From assembly GCA_944349925.1 (NCBI GenBank), contig CALVNT010000019.1, forward strand, positions 1 through 46,578: DNA of 46,578 nucleotides. The letters run 5' to 3'. Made by a program: the position numbers and the translations under genes. A model generated the notes under the pieces. It saw nothing but the letters and a program-made list of their open reading frames with translations, did no database searches and was not told where the DNA came from. The first letter of the stretch is position 1, and each line of letters starts with the position of its first letter. The stretch is from an uncultured Clostridia bacterium. GTDB lineage: Bacteria > Bacillota > Clostridia > Christensenellales > UBA1242. Below are positions 26,200 to 34,768 of this stretch, piece by piece.

Positions 26200-28026
26200 A
26201 TGACAAAAGAGGAAAGCACAAAAACAAATTATGCGAAACTTTACAGCAAACCATGCAAATTTAGCCATGATTTTACTTATAACTATGGAACAAAAGATTT
26301 TAAAAAATTTCGTGGAATGTCAGAAAAGGAAAGAAAAAAGGAGTTATCAAATTGGGACAACATAGCCCTTCACCCTATTTTGGCTTTAAACGATACTTGG
26401 CTCATTTTATTTGAAGATATGAGCGAAAGACAATTTTTCGAAAATTTGAAAAAACAAGAAATTTTGTCAAGCCTAAGCGAAAATATAGCAAATGTAAGAG
26501 GAAAAATAAAAACTTGCAGAAAAAGAATTCAAGAATTTAGTGAAGAAGATAAAGAAAATAAAATAACCAAATTTGAGAAATTGAAAAGAAAAGAAATTAA
26601 ATTGCAAGAACGACTAACCAAACTAGAAAATCATTTCGAAAAAACGAAAAAAGGTAAACATCTTTGTATAGCAATAGACGCAAACAACATAAACGAAAAA
26701 TATATAAACAAAATAATAAGCATTTGCAACAAATTGCATGCTGTAGGATATAAAGAAATTAAAATTTTAGTTTCTTCATCTGACAAATCAATAAATTCAA
26801 AAATAGAATATTTATATTCTATTGATCAGCTCAAATATTTATCAAAGTTAAACGAACAGTTAGAGTATTACAATAAAGAAAATAATTTCCCTAAAGGTTG
26901 TGAAATGAAATTTTCAGAGCTTTTTGATATGCCCAAAGATATATTTGATTATTCTACATTGCACAACTATGATGATGTGCTAAAAGCAAACGATTTTATA
27001 GAAAATATTCGTATTACAATTGAAAACAAAAAGTTTACTCCACTCGAAGCAGTAATTTATACTTACCAGACTCTTACAAATACATTTTATTATAACAAGG
27101 ATAATTCAATTGATGACGATTCAGTCCACACCATTATTGGAGCATTAAAAGAAAAACAACTGATAACTTGCGCAGGCATTTCTTCATTTTTTAAATCAAT
27201 TATGGATGTTTTAAACAATGATTATTTAAAAACAGGCTTTTTAAGCATAGAAGAACCTATTGAAAAATCATCACACACTTTCAACATAATTTCAATAAAA
27301 GATAGTCACTATGGTATCAACGGAACTTATGCCATGGATTTAACGGCTGACATTGCAGATCAGAAAGATGAAGAATGGAAAGGCTTTTCTGGTTGCTTAG
27401 TAAAACTGAAAAACGCAATAAAACTTCCAGATTGCATAAATATTCTTTGCGACACAAAAACACGCATAGATGAAACATATTTTGATTTTGAAATATTTAT
27501 GAGAGAAAGATACAAACAAAAGCATACAATGGATAACAAAAAATTGAAAACATATTTGACAAATAGCCTTGAAAAAACAAATGATTTAATCAGTCAATTA
27601 GATCAAAACAGTAAAGAAATCAGTTGTGAAACTATAATAAAAGCCTACCTTAATGTTTTGGATAAATTAGGCTTAAAATATAATTACAAAAATATTGAAG
27701 AAATAATACAATACTCTACTTTAAATACTTTATTATATTCGACAAAAAAAACAAAATCATCATGGCTTGATTTGTTAAATATTGAGCCAATAGCAGAAGA
27801 GTTTGGTCAAGAAAGACCAAAGCACTCAATAAATGAAATACAAAGATTTGCCAACAAGAAAATGGCAATGTCACTGGTGGACATCACTTTTGATAGCCAA
27901 GAAGTAGCGGACATAATATTAAATCCGCGAAACAAAAATAAATATTTTTCTGCAAAGTACTTTAAGCTTTTAGAGCAAATAAAAAAACATATAAATTATT
28001 TAGAAGAACTTAAAAATTTTAAATAA
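26200..28026 (+). CDS. Unknown protein with a candidate transglutaminase-like core
   Basis: 608 residues starting at ATG 26200 behind AAAGGAG. I do not recognise the full-length family. No signal peptide is seen, so it is probably cytoplasmic. Residues 93-155 are a charged coiled-coil stretch (KIKTCRKRIQEFSEEDKEN). Around 285-385 the order of motifs fits a papain/transglutaminase fold: TPLEAVIYTYQTLT helix, then ITCAGISSFFKSIMDVL with Cys324, SSHTFNIISIKD with His359 and AMDLTAD with Asp380. Spacings of 35 and 21 residues are normal for a Cys-His-Asp triad of that superfamily. The C-terminal 200 residues are helical and unassigned. It is a single gene between a promoter and a strong terminator. 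The enzymatic call is inference; structural modelling would settle it. Confidence 0.7.
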   Translation: MTKEESTKTNYAKLYSKPCKFSHDFTYNYGTKDFKKFRGMSEKERKKELSNWDNIALHPILALNDTWLILFEDMSERQFFENLKKQEILSSLSENIANVRGKIKTCRKRIQEFSEEDKENKITKFEKLKRKEIKLQERLTKLENHFEKTKKGKHLCIAIDANNINEKYINKIISICNKLHAVGYKEIKILVSSSDKSINSKIEYLYSIDQLKYLSKLNEQLEYYNKENNFPKGCEMKFSELFDMPKDIFDYSTLHNYDDVLKANDFIENIRITIENKKFTPLEAVIYTYQTLTNTFYYNKDNSIDDDSVHTIIGALKEKQLITCAGISSFFKSIMDVLNNDYLKTGFLSIEEPIEKSSHTFNIISIKDSHYGINGTYAMDLTADIADQKDEEWKGFSGCLVKLKNAIKLPDCINILCDTKTRIDETYFDFEIFMRERYKQKHTMDNKKLKTYLTNSLEKTNDLISQLDQNSKEISCETIIKAYLNVLDKLGLKYNYKNIEEIIQYSTLNTLLYSTKKTKSSWLDLLNIEPIAEEFGQERPKHSINEIQRFANKKMAMSLVDITFDSQEVADIILNPRNKNKYFSAKYFKLLEQIKKHINYLEELKNFK

Positions 28027-28050
28027 CTTAAATAAATTTAATCACAACAC

Positions 28051-28080
28051 AAAAAAGTGATATCTATTTATCACTTTTTT
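28051..28080. terminator. Bidirectional terminator overlapping the murC stop
   Basis: AAAAAAGTGATA (28051-28062) and TATCACTTTTTT (28069-28080) form a perfect 12-bp stem with a 6-nt loop. The murC stop codon lies in the loop, and the transglutaminase-like gene ends 24 nt before the stem. Confidence 0.85.
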
Positions 28081-29425
28081 TAAATTTATATGCAAGGTTA
28101 CAAATATCTCCCGCTCCCATAATCAAAAAGGTCATGTTATCTTCTGCTATCTTTGAAATAAAAGCAAAACATTTTTCAAAGTTTGAAAAATACCTAACAT
28201 GGCTATTATATTTAGACACGCCCTTAGCCAAAAACTTTGATGTGATTTTTGCAACAGGCTTCTCACGCGCTGGATAAATAGGCAAAAGCCAAACTTCATC
28301 TGCTTCAATAAAGCAATGACAAAATTCATAATATAAATCGCGGGTTCTAGAAAAAGTATGTGGCTGGAAAATGCAAACAATTTTCCCGCCGTAAGCATCT
28401 TTTACCGCTTTGATAGAAGCAATAATTTCATCGGGGTGATGAGCGTAATCATGAATTATATTTGCGCCTTTAATTTTTGATATAATTTCTAATCTTCTTT
28501 CAACTCCTTCAAAACCATATAATGCGTTTTTCATAATTTCTAATGATATGCCACAACAAATACCAACAGCTATCGAAGCTAGAGCATTGTAAATATTATG
28601 TAAGCCGAGTGCATGAATTTGAAAGACGCCAAAATTTAAGCCTAAATAGTAAAGTTCAAAAGAAATTAAATCGTTTTTTTGATCAATATTTTTCGCCTGC
28701 AAATCTGCATTATTTTTGATCGAATATGAAAAAGTATTTGCCGTTTTTAACTTTTTTGCAAAAAAATCATCGTTGTTAACAATCAAAACGCCATCTTTTT
28801 TTATATTTTTTGCAAATTTTTCAAAAGATTTGTAATAATTTTCTTTGTTTTTAAAATAATCAAGATGATCTGGATCTTCATTTAAAATGATAGAAATGTC
28901 GCTAGAAATGTGCAAAAAACTATCCTTATATTCGCAAGCTTCAGTAATGAAATATTTTCCTTTCCCTACTAAAGCATTGCTGTGAATATTTTTCATTATT
29001 CCCCCAACATGAATTGTTGGGTCTTTTCCGGCTTCAATAAAAATGTTGCCAATCATTGAAGTTGCGGTTGTTTTTCCATGACTGCCAGCAACTGAAATAG
29101 TAAAATAATCTTTTGAAATTTCACCTAGCAACTCAGCTCGAGACAGAATTTTTTTATGCAGTTTTTTCGCAAGAGTAAACTCTTCATCATCAGCAGAAAT
29201 AGCACTTGTATAAACTATAAGGTCTGCATTTTGAATAAGCAAACTATCGCATTTATCAACAATTTTTATCCCCTTATTTTGCAAATTTTCTGTAATTTGA
29301 CTTAGTACTTTATCTGAGCCAGAAACAGTTTTGCCTTTAGACAACAAAATTAAAGCAAGAGCGGATAAACTGATACCGCCTATGCCAATTATATGTACAC
29401 TCTGTATTTTATCAATCAAACTCAT
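28064..29425 (-). CDS. murC: UDP-N-acetylmuramate--L-alanine ligase
   Basis: A cytosolic Mur ligase adding L-Ala to UDP-MurNAc using ATP. From ATG 29425 (MSLIDKIQSVHIIGIGGISL) it is 453 residues. The Rossmann N-terminus IIGIGG, the ATP loop AGSHGKTTAT near 114, NEDPDHLDYF, and HDYAHHPDEI with IFQPHTFSRTRD in the C-terminal domain are all present. The frame is open further upstream, with an ATG at 29482, but the family starts with the GIGG strand about 12 residues in, so 29425 is preferred although its ribosome binding site is poor. It is divergent from murB by 67 bp, an arrangement pairing two consecutive steps of peptidoglycan precursor synthesis. Confidence 0.93.
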   Translation of the reverse strand: MSLIDKIQSVHIIGIGGISLSALALILLSKGKTVSGSDKVLSQITENLQNKGIKIVDKCDSLLIQNADLIVYTSAISADDEEFTLAKKLHKKILSRAELLGEISKDYFTISVAGSHGKTTATSMIGNIFIEAGKDPTIHVGGIMKNIHSNALVGKGKYFITEACEYKDSFLHISSDISIILNEDPDHLDYFKNKENYYKSFEKFAKNIKKDGVLIVNNDDFFAKKLKTANTFSYSIKNNADLQAKNIDQKNDLISFELYYLGLNFGVFQIHALGLHNIYNALASIAVGICCGISLEIMKNALYGFEGVERRLEIISKIKGANIIHDYAHHPDEIIASIKAVKDAYGGKIVCIFQPHTFSRTRDLYYEFCHCFIEADEVWLLPIYPAREKPVAKITSKFLAKGVSKYNSHVRYFSNFEKCFAFISKIAEDNMTFLIMGAGDICNLAYKFKKSDK

Positions 29426-29457
29426 ATTAACACTATATGAATTATGACTAAAAGAGT

Positions 29458-29487
29458 TTAACAATAATATTTTTTTTCGCATATATT
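29458..29487 (+). promoter_or_regulatory. Weak promoter candidate immediately before murB
   Basis: TTAACA (29458-29463), 18 bp, TATATT (29482-29487). The ATG of murB begins five bases after the -10, so transcription would start about at the start codon. Both elements are imperfect. Confidence 0.3.
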
Positions 29488-29492
29488 TGACT

Positions 29493-30350
29493 ATGAAATT
29501 TTCAGAGGAAAAACTCAGCGCTTTCACAAGTATCGGAGTTGGCGGAAAATGCAAGGGAATTTTTTTGCCGGAAAGTCAAAAAGAGTTTATAAATTTATTG
29601 AGATATTTAGATTTTCAAGAAGAAAGTTATAAAGTCATTGGTAATGGCACCAACTTGCTTTTTAGTGATAACTTTCATGATTTTTATGTGATTTCCACAA
29701 GAAAAATTGCAAAAAAAATGTCAAAAAGAAAAAATTACGTCACTTTTTCATGCTCTACAACACTTTTTGAAGCCTATAATTTTTGCCTAAAACAAAATTT
29801 ATCAGGCTTTGAAAAAATAGCAGGAGTGCCCGGCAACATAGGCGGAGCAATCGCCAGCGGAGCTAGTTGTTTTGGACAAAGCATATTCGACAATCTTGAA
29901 AGCATAACTGTTTATCATGAAGGCAAAATAAAAATAATAAAAAATTTTGAAAAAGGTTATCACACATCATTATTTATGCAAAATAAATTAAAATCTCCAA
30001 CTATTATTTTAACGGCTAAATTTTGTTTAAATCTTGCTTTGCCTTGTCAAATTCAAAAAACTTACCTTAAATGTACATCAAAAAGACGCCTTTCGCAACC
30101 ATGCGGAAAAAGTTTTGGGTGTATATTTAAAAACAGTAATGGAGAAAGCTCTGGAAAACTGATAGAAAAATGCGGTTTGAAAGGTTTACAAAAAAATGAT
30201 GCTTTTATTTCTGACAAACACGCAAATTTTATTATCAATAAAAATAAAGCATCATTTAATGATATAAAATATCTAATAGATATAATCGAAAAGATTTTAA
30301 AAGAAAATTATAATATTTCTCTTGAAAAAGATGTAGAAATTATCAAATAA
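29493..30350 (+). CDS. murB: UDP-N-acetylenolpyruvoylglucosamine reductase
   Basis: An FAD-dependent NADPH reductase completing UDP-MurNAc synthesis. It is 285 residues from ATG 29493 (MKFSEEKLSAFTSIGVGG); an upstream in-frame TTG at 29487 is rejected. Seen: VIGNGTNLLFSD for FAD binding, KIAGVPGNIGGAIASGASCFG, YHTSLF in place of the usual YRxSxF, and SFGCIFKN with Cys210 where most relatives have the proton-donating Ser. That Cys fits type II MurB enzymes, some of which use Cys there. The active Glu in LEKDVEII is present. No clear Shine-Dalgarno precedes it. It converges on era with only two bases between stop codons. Confidence 0.92.
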   Translation: MKFSEEKLSAFTSIGVGGKCKGIFLPESQKEFINLLRYLDFQEESYKVIGNGTNLLFSDNFHDFYVISTRKIAKKMSKRKNYVTFSCSTTLFEAYNFCLKQNLSGFEKIAGVPGNIGGAIASGASCFGQSIFDNLESITVYHEGKIKIIKNFEKGYHTSLFMQNKLKSPTIILTAKFCLNLALPCQIQKTYLKCTSKRRLSQPCGKSFGCIFKNSNGESSGKLIEKCGLKGLQKNDAFISDKHANFIINKNKASFNDIKYLIDIIEKILKENYNISLEKDVEIIK

Positions 30351-30352
30351 TT

Positions 30353-31189
30353 TTAATAGCCAAAATCTTTTAAACTCTTGTCTTTATTACGCCAATCTTT
30401 ATCAACTTTAACAAAAAGTTTTAGAAGAACTTTTTGGTCAAGCAGTTCCTCAGCAAAAGCCCGAGTCTGTTGACCTATTTTTTTTAACATTTGTCCCCCT
30501 TTACCAATAACGATTCCTTTATGCCTCTCTTGTTCTACAATAATTGTTGCTTCGATAACAACAATTTCACTTTTTTCATCAAACTTTTCAATAACAACTG
30601 CAATTCCATGCGGAATTTCGTCATTTAAAAGATTTAGGGCATTTTGCCTTATCTCTTCTGCAATTAAAAATTTTACGCTTTTGTCTGTGTAATAATCTTG
30701 ATCAAAAGCAAAATTCTTTTCATCGCTTTTCGGCATTTTATCAATAATGAAATTTTTTAATTCAATAAGCCCCTGCCCAGTAAAAGATGATACTTCAAAA
30801 TCACACGCGAAATTTTTTAATTCTTTTTTATCAATTTTTGTTTTTACCAAAACTTTAGGCTGTGGTAAGTGTTGAAAATATTCAATTTCTTCTTGATCCA
30901 TGATTTTGCTTCCGTCAGCCAAATACAAAATAAGATCTACGCCAGAAATTGCACTTCGCACATTTTTCATCATTTTTTTATCAAGTTTATTTTTGCTATG
31001 GTGAACACCGGGAGTATCAACTAACACAACTTGATAATTTTCTTCGTTAAGAATACCTAAAATATTATCACGCGTTGTTTGAGGGCGTTTGGTAACAATA
31101 GCAACCTTTTCACCAACCAAAGCATTAACTAAACTACTTTTACCAGCATTTGTTTTTCCTATAATTGCAACATAACCAAAACTATACAT
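30353..31189 (-). CDS. era: GTPase Era
   Basis: 278 residues. An Era-type GTPase that binds the 3' end of 16S rRNA and assists 30S maturation. G1 GKTNAGKSS at 11-19, G2 around TTRDNILG, G3 VDTPG near 57-61, and G4 KTKID (the usual NKxD is altered to TKxD) are visible. The C-terminal KH domain carries GIVIGKGGQMLKKIG. It is slightly shorter than the usual 300 residues. It starts at ATG 31189 behind GAGG inside the end of ybeY, overlapping by 8 nt. It is the last gene of yqfC-yqfD-ybeY-era. Confidence 0.95.
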   Translation of the reverse strand: MYSFGYVAIIGKTNAGKSSLVNALVGEKVAIVTKRPQTTRDNILGILNEENYQVVLVDTPGVHHSKNKLDKKMMKNVRSAISGVDLILYLADGSKIMDQEEIEYFQHLPQPKVLVKTKIDKKELKNFACDFEVSSFTGQGLIELKNFIIDKMPKSDEKNFAFDQDYYTDKSVKFLIAEEIRQNALNLLNDEIPHGIAVVIEKFDEKSEIVVIEATIIVEQERHKGIVIGKGGQMLKKIGQQTRAFAEELLDQKVLLKLFVKVDKDWRNKDKSLKDFGY

Positions 31190-31664
31190 TTTTTCCTCTT
31201 TTAATGTTTAAACTTGATAAAATTTTTTCACAGGTACTATTCATAATCATTTCATCATTTTTTTCAATATGGTCATATCCCAAAAGATGCAAAAGGCCAT
31301 GTAATGCTAAAAAAGCAATTTCGCGTTGTTTAGAATGGCCGTATTCTTTTGCTTGTGCGTATGCTTTTTGCTTGCAAATAACAACATCACCCAACCTTAA
31401 AATTCCATCAGGTTCAGCCTCTTCTTTATAGTCTTCCAACTTTTGCGGATAAGAAATATTTAAAAGTGGAAAAGACAAAACATCTGTTACCTTGTCAACA
31501 CCACGATGCTGATTGTTTAATTTTTTTATTTCTTCTTCAGAGACGAAAGAAACATCAATTTGACTGTCAGATTTATAATTTTCAGTAACAATCATAGCGA
31601 CTGTGAAAATTTTTTTAATAAGCTTTCTACTTATGAAATTAACTTTGTGGAAATTGATAACCAT
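31182..31664 (-). CDS. ybeY: Endoribonuclease YbeY (rRNA maturation factor)
   Basis: 160 residues. A zinc-dependent RNase acting in 16S rRNA 3'-end processing and ribosome quality control. The metal site HGLLHLLGYDH gives His122, His126 and His132, the family's H-x3-H-x5-H. The segment HRGVDKVTDVLSFPLL is diagnostic. The start at ATG 31664 has GGAGAAGG and overlaps the end of yqfD by 26 nt. Its pairing with era, which binds the same rRNA end, is a widely conserved arrangement. Confidence 0.95.
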   Translation of the reverse strand: MVINFHKVNFISRKLIKKIFTVAMIVTENYKSDSQIDVSFVSEEEIKKLNNQHRGVDKVTDVLSFPLLNISYPQKLEDYKEEAEPDGILRLGDVVICKQKAYAQAKEYGHSKQREIAFLALHGLLHLLGYDHIEKNDEMIMNSTCEKILSSLNIKRGKNV

Positions 31665-32781
31665 AACCTTCTCCTATATCTTTTTCAACAGTGACAGTAT
31701 AAGATAAATAATATATTCCTCCTCCGCCACTAATTGAGCAATTTTCATCTATTATTATCTCATTTTCATCTAAAGAAATCAAGGAATTTTCACGAAGTTT
31801 TTTAATAACCTCATCTTTTTCTTCTTCAAAATTTCTAATTATTTCTATTGTTTTTGTTTCATAAAAAATGTATTTCGTATAAATAAAAGGAAGAATATTG
31901 TTTTGTGTTAAAAAAGAAGACTCGGTTTCACATTGATAAGTTTCGAAATTATTTTCACTTGTATTTGAATAAATAGTTAACCCAAAAAGCGAAACTTGAG
32001 AGCAAACCTTTTTTCTTCCTGTACGCTCTTCTTTTACAAAATATTCATAAAATACATCTTGACTTTGGATCCATATATCTGCAATAATTTCAGCTTTTGG
32101 TTGTACTGGCAACATTTGTCCATCTGAATCGTATATATAAGGGAAGACCAAAATATCACCTTTTTTTACTATATCTCCCTCTTTTATATTTATAGTACCT
32201 TGGACAAGGTTTATTTGTTTAACAATTCCGTCATACTGACTTATCAAAGGTTCAAAATTTCCTTCCATTTCATCTGGAAGAACGGCTTCATTTATGTTAA
32301 CAACTAAACTTTGCCCTATTATAGCAACACTGACCGAACTTACCTTTTCAAAATTATTTTTTATGAGTTTTTCAAGTGTAACCGTGTCAATATCAGGTTT
32401 AAAATTTGAATTTAAATGATTTTTTATAAAAGTTTCAATTTCTACATCATCAATATTTTCACAGCCCCAAACTTCAATTTTAAAAATGAAATTATATTGT
32501 AATAAATACAAACTAAGACCTAAAACCAAACCTACAAAAATGCCCCACATTTTAAGAAATTTTTTAAATCTTAGTTGAAAATGTCTTACTGCTAATACAG
32601 CAACATTTTGTTTTTGTAAATATTTTTCTAATTTTTCGCCATCACGATAGCTTACCTCAAATTCGGTTATTCCATTTTTTTCTTTAACATTATAGACAAC
32701 AAAATTTTTAACAATTTTATTAAAAACTTTTTCTTGATTTAATGACTTTATTTTAAAACGGGAGCGACTATTGTTTTTCAT
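31639..32781 (-). CDS. yqfD: Sporulation protein YqfD
   Basis: 380 residues, a membrane protein of the YqfD/SpoIV family known from endospore formers. The N-terminal domain (residues 1-75) precedes one hydrophobic segment (MWGIFVGLVLGLSLYLL, about 79-96). Beyond it come a POTRA-like domain (FKIEVWGCENIDDVEIETF) and a barrel-sandwich part (QYDGIVKQINLVQG, GDIVKKGDILVFPY). Its start shares one base with the yqfC stop. The presence of yqfC and yqfD suggests that the organism belongs to a sporulating lineage or retains part of the pathway; in Bacillus this pair is made under sigma-E in the mother cell. Confidence 0.9.
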   Translation of the reverse strand: MKNNSRSRFKIKSLNQEKVFNKIVKNFVVYNVKEKNGITEFEVSYRDGEKLEKYLQKQNVAVLAVRHFQLRFKKFLKMWGIFVGLVLGLSLYLLQYNFIFKIEVWGCENIDDVEIETFIKNHLNSNFKPDIDTVTLEKLIKNNFEKVSSVSVAIIGQSLVVNINEAVLPDEMEGNFEPLISQYDGIVKQINLVQGTINIKEGDIVKKGDILVFPYIYDSDGQMLPVQPKAEIIADIWIQSQDVFYEYFVKEERTGRKKVCSQVSLFGLTIYSNTSENNFETYQCETESSFLTQNNILPFIYTKYIFYETKTIEIIRNFEEEKDEVIKKLRENSLISLDENEIIIDENCSISGGGGIYYLSYTVTVEKDIGEGYGYQFPQS

Positions 32782-33038
32782 TAAAATTCCTCAATCTTTT
32801 TGATATTACCTTCAATTTTTAAAGTGTTTTGACTAAGCTCACTCAAAAATAAGTTTTCTCCTTCGACTACTATTCTTCCTTTTTTAATTTTAAAAGCAAT
32901 CGTGGAAGGTGAAAGTATTGTCAATCCGCAATGTCCTTCTACATACAAAATTTTGCCGGACAAATTTATCAAATTAAATGAAGGCAAAAAGTCACTTTTT
33001 TTTAAATTGTTTTTTATCTCGTCAAAAAAATTAAACAT
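32781..33038 (-). CDS. yqfC: YabP/YqfC-family sporulation protein
   Basis: 85 residues. The core LINLSGKILYVEGHCGLTIL followed by STIAFKIKKGRIVVEGENL matches the YabP/YqfC family. Its stop overlaps the yqfD start by one base (TAATG), so the two are coupled. The start at ATG 33038 is preceded by GGGAGA and by a site closely matching the sigma-E promoter consensus. The molecular role of the family is not settled; members are needed in mother-cell stages of sporulation. Confidence 0.88.
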   Translation of the reverse strand: MFNFFDEIKNNLKKSDFLPSFNLINLSGKILYVEGHCGLTILSPSTIAFKIKKGRIVVEGENLFLSELSQNTLKIEGNIKKIEEF

Positions 33039-33061
33039 ATTTCTCCCATTTTTATAAGGTA

Positions 33062-33090
33062 AATATATGTAAAATAGAAATAGATTATTA
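33062..33090 (-). promoter_or_regulatory. Candidate sigma-E promoter of the yqfC operon
   Basis: On the minus strand TAATAAT (33084-33090), 14 bp, CATATATT (33062-33069), against the Bacillus sigma-E consensus kmATAww-N14-CATACAnT. All seven -35 positions and seven of eight -10 positions agree. It ends 23 bp before the yqfC start codon. Confidence 0.6.
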
Positions 33091-33115
33091 TTATAAAAAC
33101 AAAATAACCTTAAAC

Positions 33116-33142
33116 AAAAAAAAGATGCGTTTTTAGCATCTT
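33116..33142 (-). terminator. Terminator after the floA-linked small gene
   Basis: AAGATGC (33122-33128) pairs with GCATCTT (33136-33142), followed on the minus strand by eight T. It overlaps the stop codon and separates the floA unit from the yqfC operon. Confidence 0.8.
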
Positions 33143-33701
33143 AATCTTCAAATTTATTAAAAATATTACCTAAAACAAGAGCTTTAACTTTTGGAGGCAA
33201 ATTTTTAATTTGATTTAACAATTTCTTATTTCCTACAACTCTTGAATAAGAAAATTCGTTCATAAAGTCTTCAAATTCTTTGTCTCTTTTTTCTATCTCT
33301 TCATCAGAAAAACATTTTTTTTCTGCTGTCTCTTTAGCATTAAACATTGTATCTTTGGCTTTTGTTGAAAAATCATAGCTATTATCTATCTCTACATTGT
33401 CTTTAGCATTATTCTCTTCCAAATTGCCTAGGTCCAGCTGGTTATCTAATTTTTTTTGCAATTTCTGTGTTTTTTTGATTATTTTTTCTTCTTTTTTTTC
33501 TATTTGTGATTTTATTTGATTATTATCATTATGCGATGAATATTCTTCCACTCCGTTATTTAAATTTTTATATTTATTTATTTCATCATCAAGCTTATTA
33601 TTAGAGCTTTTTTTACTTACAATTTTAAAAGCAATCGCTAAAATTAAAATTAACGCTCCACAAACTGAACAAACTACGATGATTGCACTAATATTTCCCA
33701 T
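33141..33701 (-). CDS. Small membrane-anchored, highly charged protein downstream of floA
   Basis: 186 residues; not recognised. One N-terminal membrane helix (AIIVVCSVCGALILILAIAF) is followed by a Lys/Glu/Asn-rich stretch likely to be coiled or disordered (KKEEKIIKKTQKLQKKLD). A more conserved-looking C-terminus has EFSYSRVVGNKKLLNQIKN and LPPKVKALVLGNIFNKF. Its ATG shares one base with the floA stop, so translation is coupled to the flotillin. In Bacillus, floA is flanked by yqeZ (NfeD) and yqfB; this protein occupies the downstream slot without resembling either in an obvious way. Confidence 0.8.
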   Translation of the reverse strand: MGNISAIIVVCSVCGALILILAIAFKIVSKKSSNNKLDDEINKYKNLNNGVEEYSSHNDNNQIKSQIEKKEEKIIKKTQKLQKKLDNQLDLGNLEENNAKDNVEIDNSYDFSTKAKDTMFNAKETAEKKCFSDEEIEKRDKEFEDFMNEFSYSRVVGNKKLLNQIKNLPPKVKALVLGNIFNKFED

Positions 33702-34741
33702 TATTCATCATCTCCAAAATCATCATCGTCATCATCTGCTGTTTCACTCTCTTCTTGTTTATCACCAGAGACAATGCTTCTTCGCAACGCGGTATCAGCT
33801 TGTAAATTCATCAATTTGTAATAATCCATAACAGAGAATCTGCCTTCTTTGATCGCTTCTGAAATTGCGATTGGCACTTGAGCCTCAGCCTCCAACAAAC
33901 TTGCTTTAGTTTCTTCTGTTTTGGTTCGACTTCTCAGTTCTCTCATTTGCTCAGCATTTATCAATCTATCTGCCTGCATTTGTGCAAACACTCTTTCTTT
34001 TTCTGCCTTCTTTACTTCCATTTCTAAAGAAAAATTTCTTCCAATAGAAATATTAGCAACTCTCACTTCTTTTAAAATATAAGCACTATTTTTACCGGCA
34101 TCTTCACAATTTATTTGACAAATAATGTGAGGAGAAGACATAATTTCATCTTTAGTAAAATTGCGACTTCTTTTTATAATTTCTTCTATAACAAAAGACT
34201 TTATTTTATCAACAGATAAGCCAAAAAGATATTTTGGTATATTTAGTTTCAAAATTAGGTTCAAATCAAGAATAAGTTCGATATTATCTTTTGTTATAAC
34301 GTTTATTTTATTTATAATTTCATTTCTGCCCTCAACAGCATTTTTTACAATTTCTAGAGAATCTTTTGTCTTGATTTCTAAAGCAGATGCCAAAGAGAAA
34401 GGTAAAGAAATTCCCGCTTCTTTTGCAAGTGACATAGCTTTAATCATTCCAAGAGCATTACCGCCAGAGAGCATCACAGCTTCAATCTGTTCAATTTTTA
34501 ATTCTACACCCAGTTTTTTTGAAAGAATATAAGCCTCAACCAACTTCATAGGGTCATGTTTACAATTTTTAAAAGATACAAGTTTTGCCATAGAAATATG
34601 TGCCTTTGAAAAAAGTGCTGTGCAGTAATCCTTAACAGGAACAATAATTAAAAGTAAAACTATAGCTAAAAGAGCAATAACGCCAATTATAGTAAAAGTA
34701 ATTTCAACTGCTCCAAAAGATGCAAGCAAAGACAAATTCAT
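33701..34741 (-). CDS. floA: Flotillin-like protein FloA
   Basis: 346 residues from ATG 34741 (MNLSLLASFG); an in-frame upstream ATG at 34780 is rejected because AGGAGGAGTT lies just before 34741. It is a scaffold of bacterial membrane microdomains. A membrane helix (TFTIIGVIALLAIVLLLIIV) is followed by the family's conserved AMSLAKEAGISLPFSLASALE and NAVEGRNEIINKI, a coiled helix (EVKKAEKERVFAQMQADRLI), EEKAS-like repeats of Ala/Glu, SVMDYYKLMNLQADTALRRS, and a very acidic end. No NfeD partner is next to it. It is driven by a near-consensus promoter. Confidence 0.94.
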   Translation of the reverse strand: MNLSLLASFGAVEITFTIIGVIALLAIVLLLIIVPVKDYCTALFSKAHISMAKLVSFKNCKHDPMKLVEAYILSKKLGVELKIEQIEAVMLSGGNALGMIKAMSLAKEAGISLPFSLASALEIKTKDSLEIVKNAVEGRNEIINKINVITKDNIELILDLNLILKLNIPKYLFGLSVDKIKSFVIEEIIKRSRNFTKDEIMSSPHIICQINCEDAGKNSAYILKEVRVANISIGRNFSLEMEVKKAEKERVFAQMQADRLINAEQMRELRSRTKTEETKASLLEAEAQVPIAISEAIKEGRFSVMDYYKLMNLQADTALRRSIVSGDKQEESETADDDDDDFGDDE

Positions 34742-34768
34742 AACTCCTCCTAATTTCCAATCACAATT

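Noticed and set aside
29426..29554. Longer murC starting upstream of 29425
   Set aside because: It would run through the murB start region; the added residues are unlike MurC.
30340..30360. A terminator between the convergent murB and era genes
   Set aside because: Only two bases separate the stop codons and no stem-loop is present; transcripts must overlap or end inside the opposite gene.
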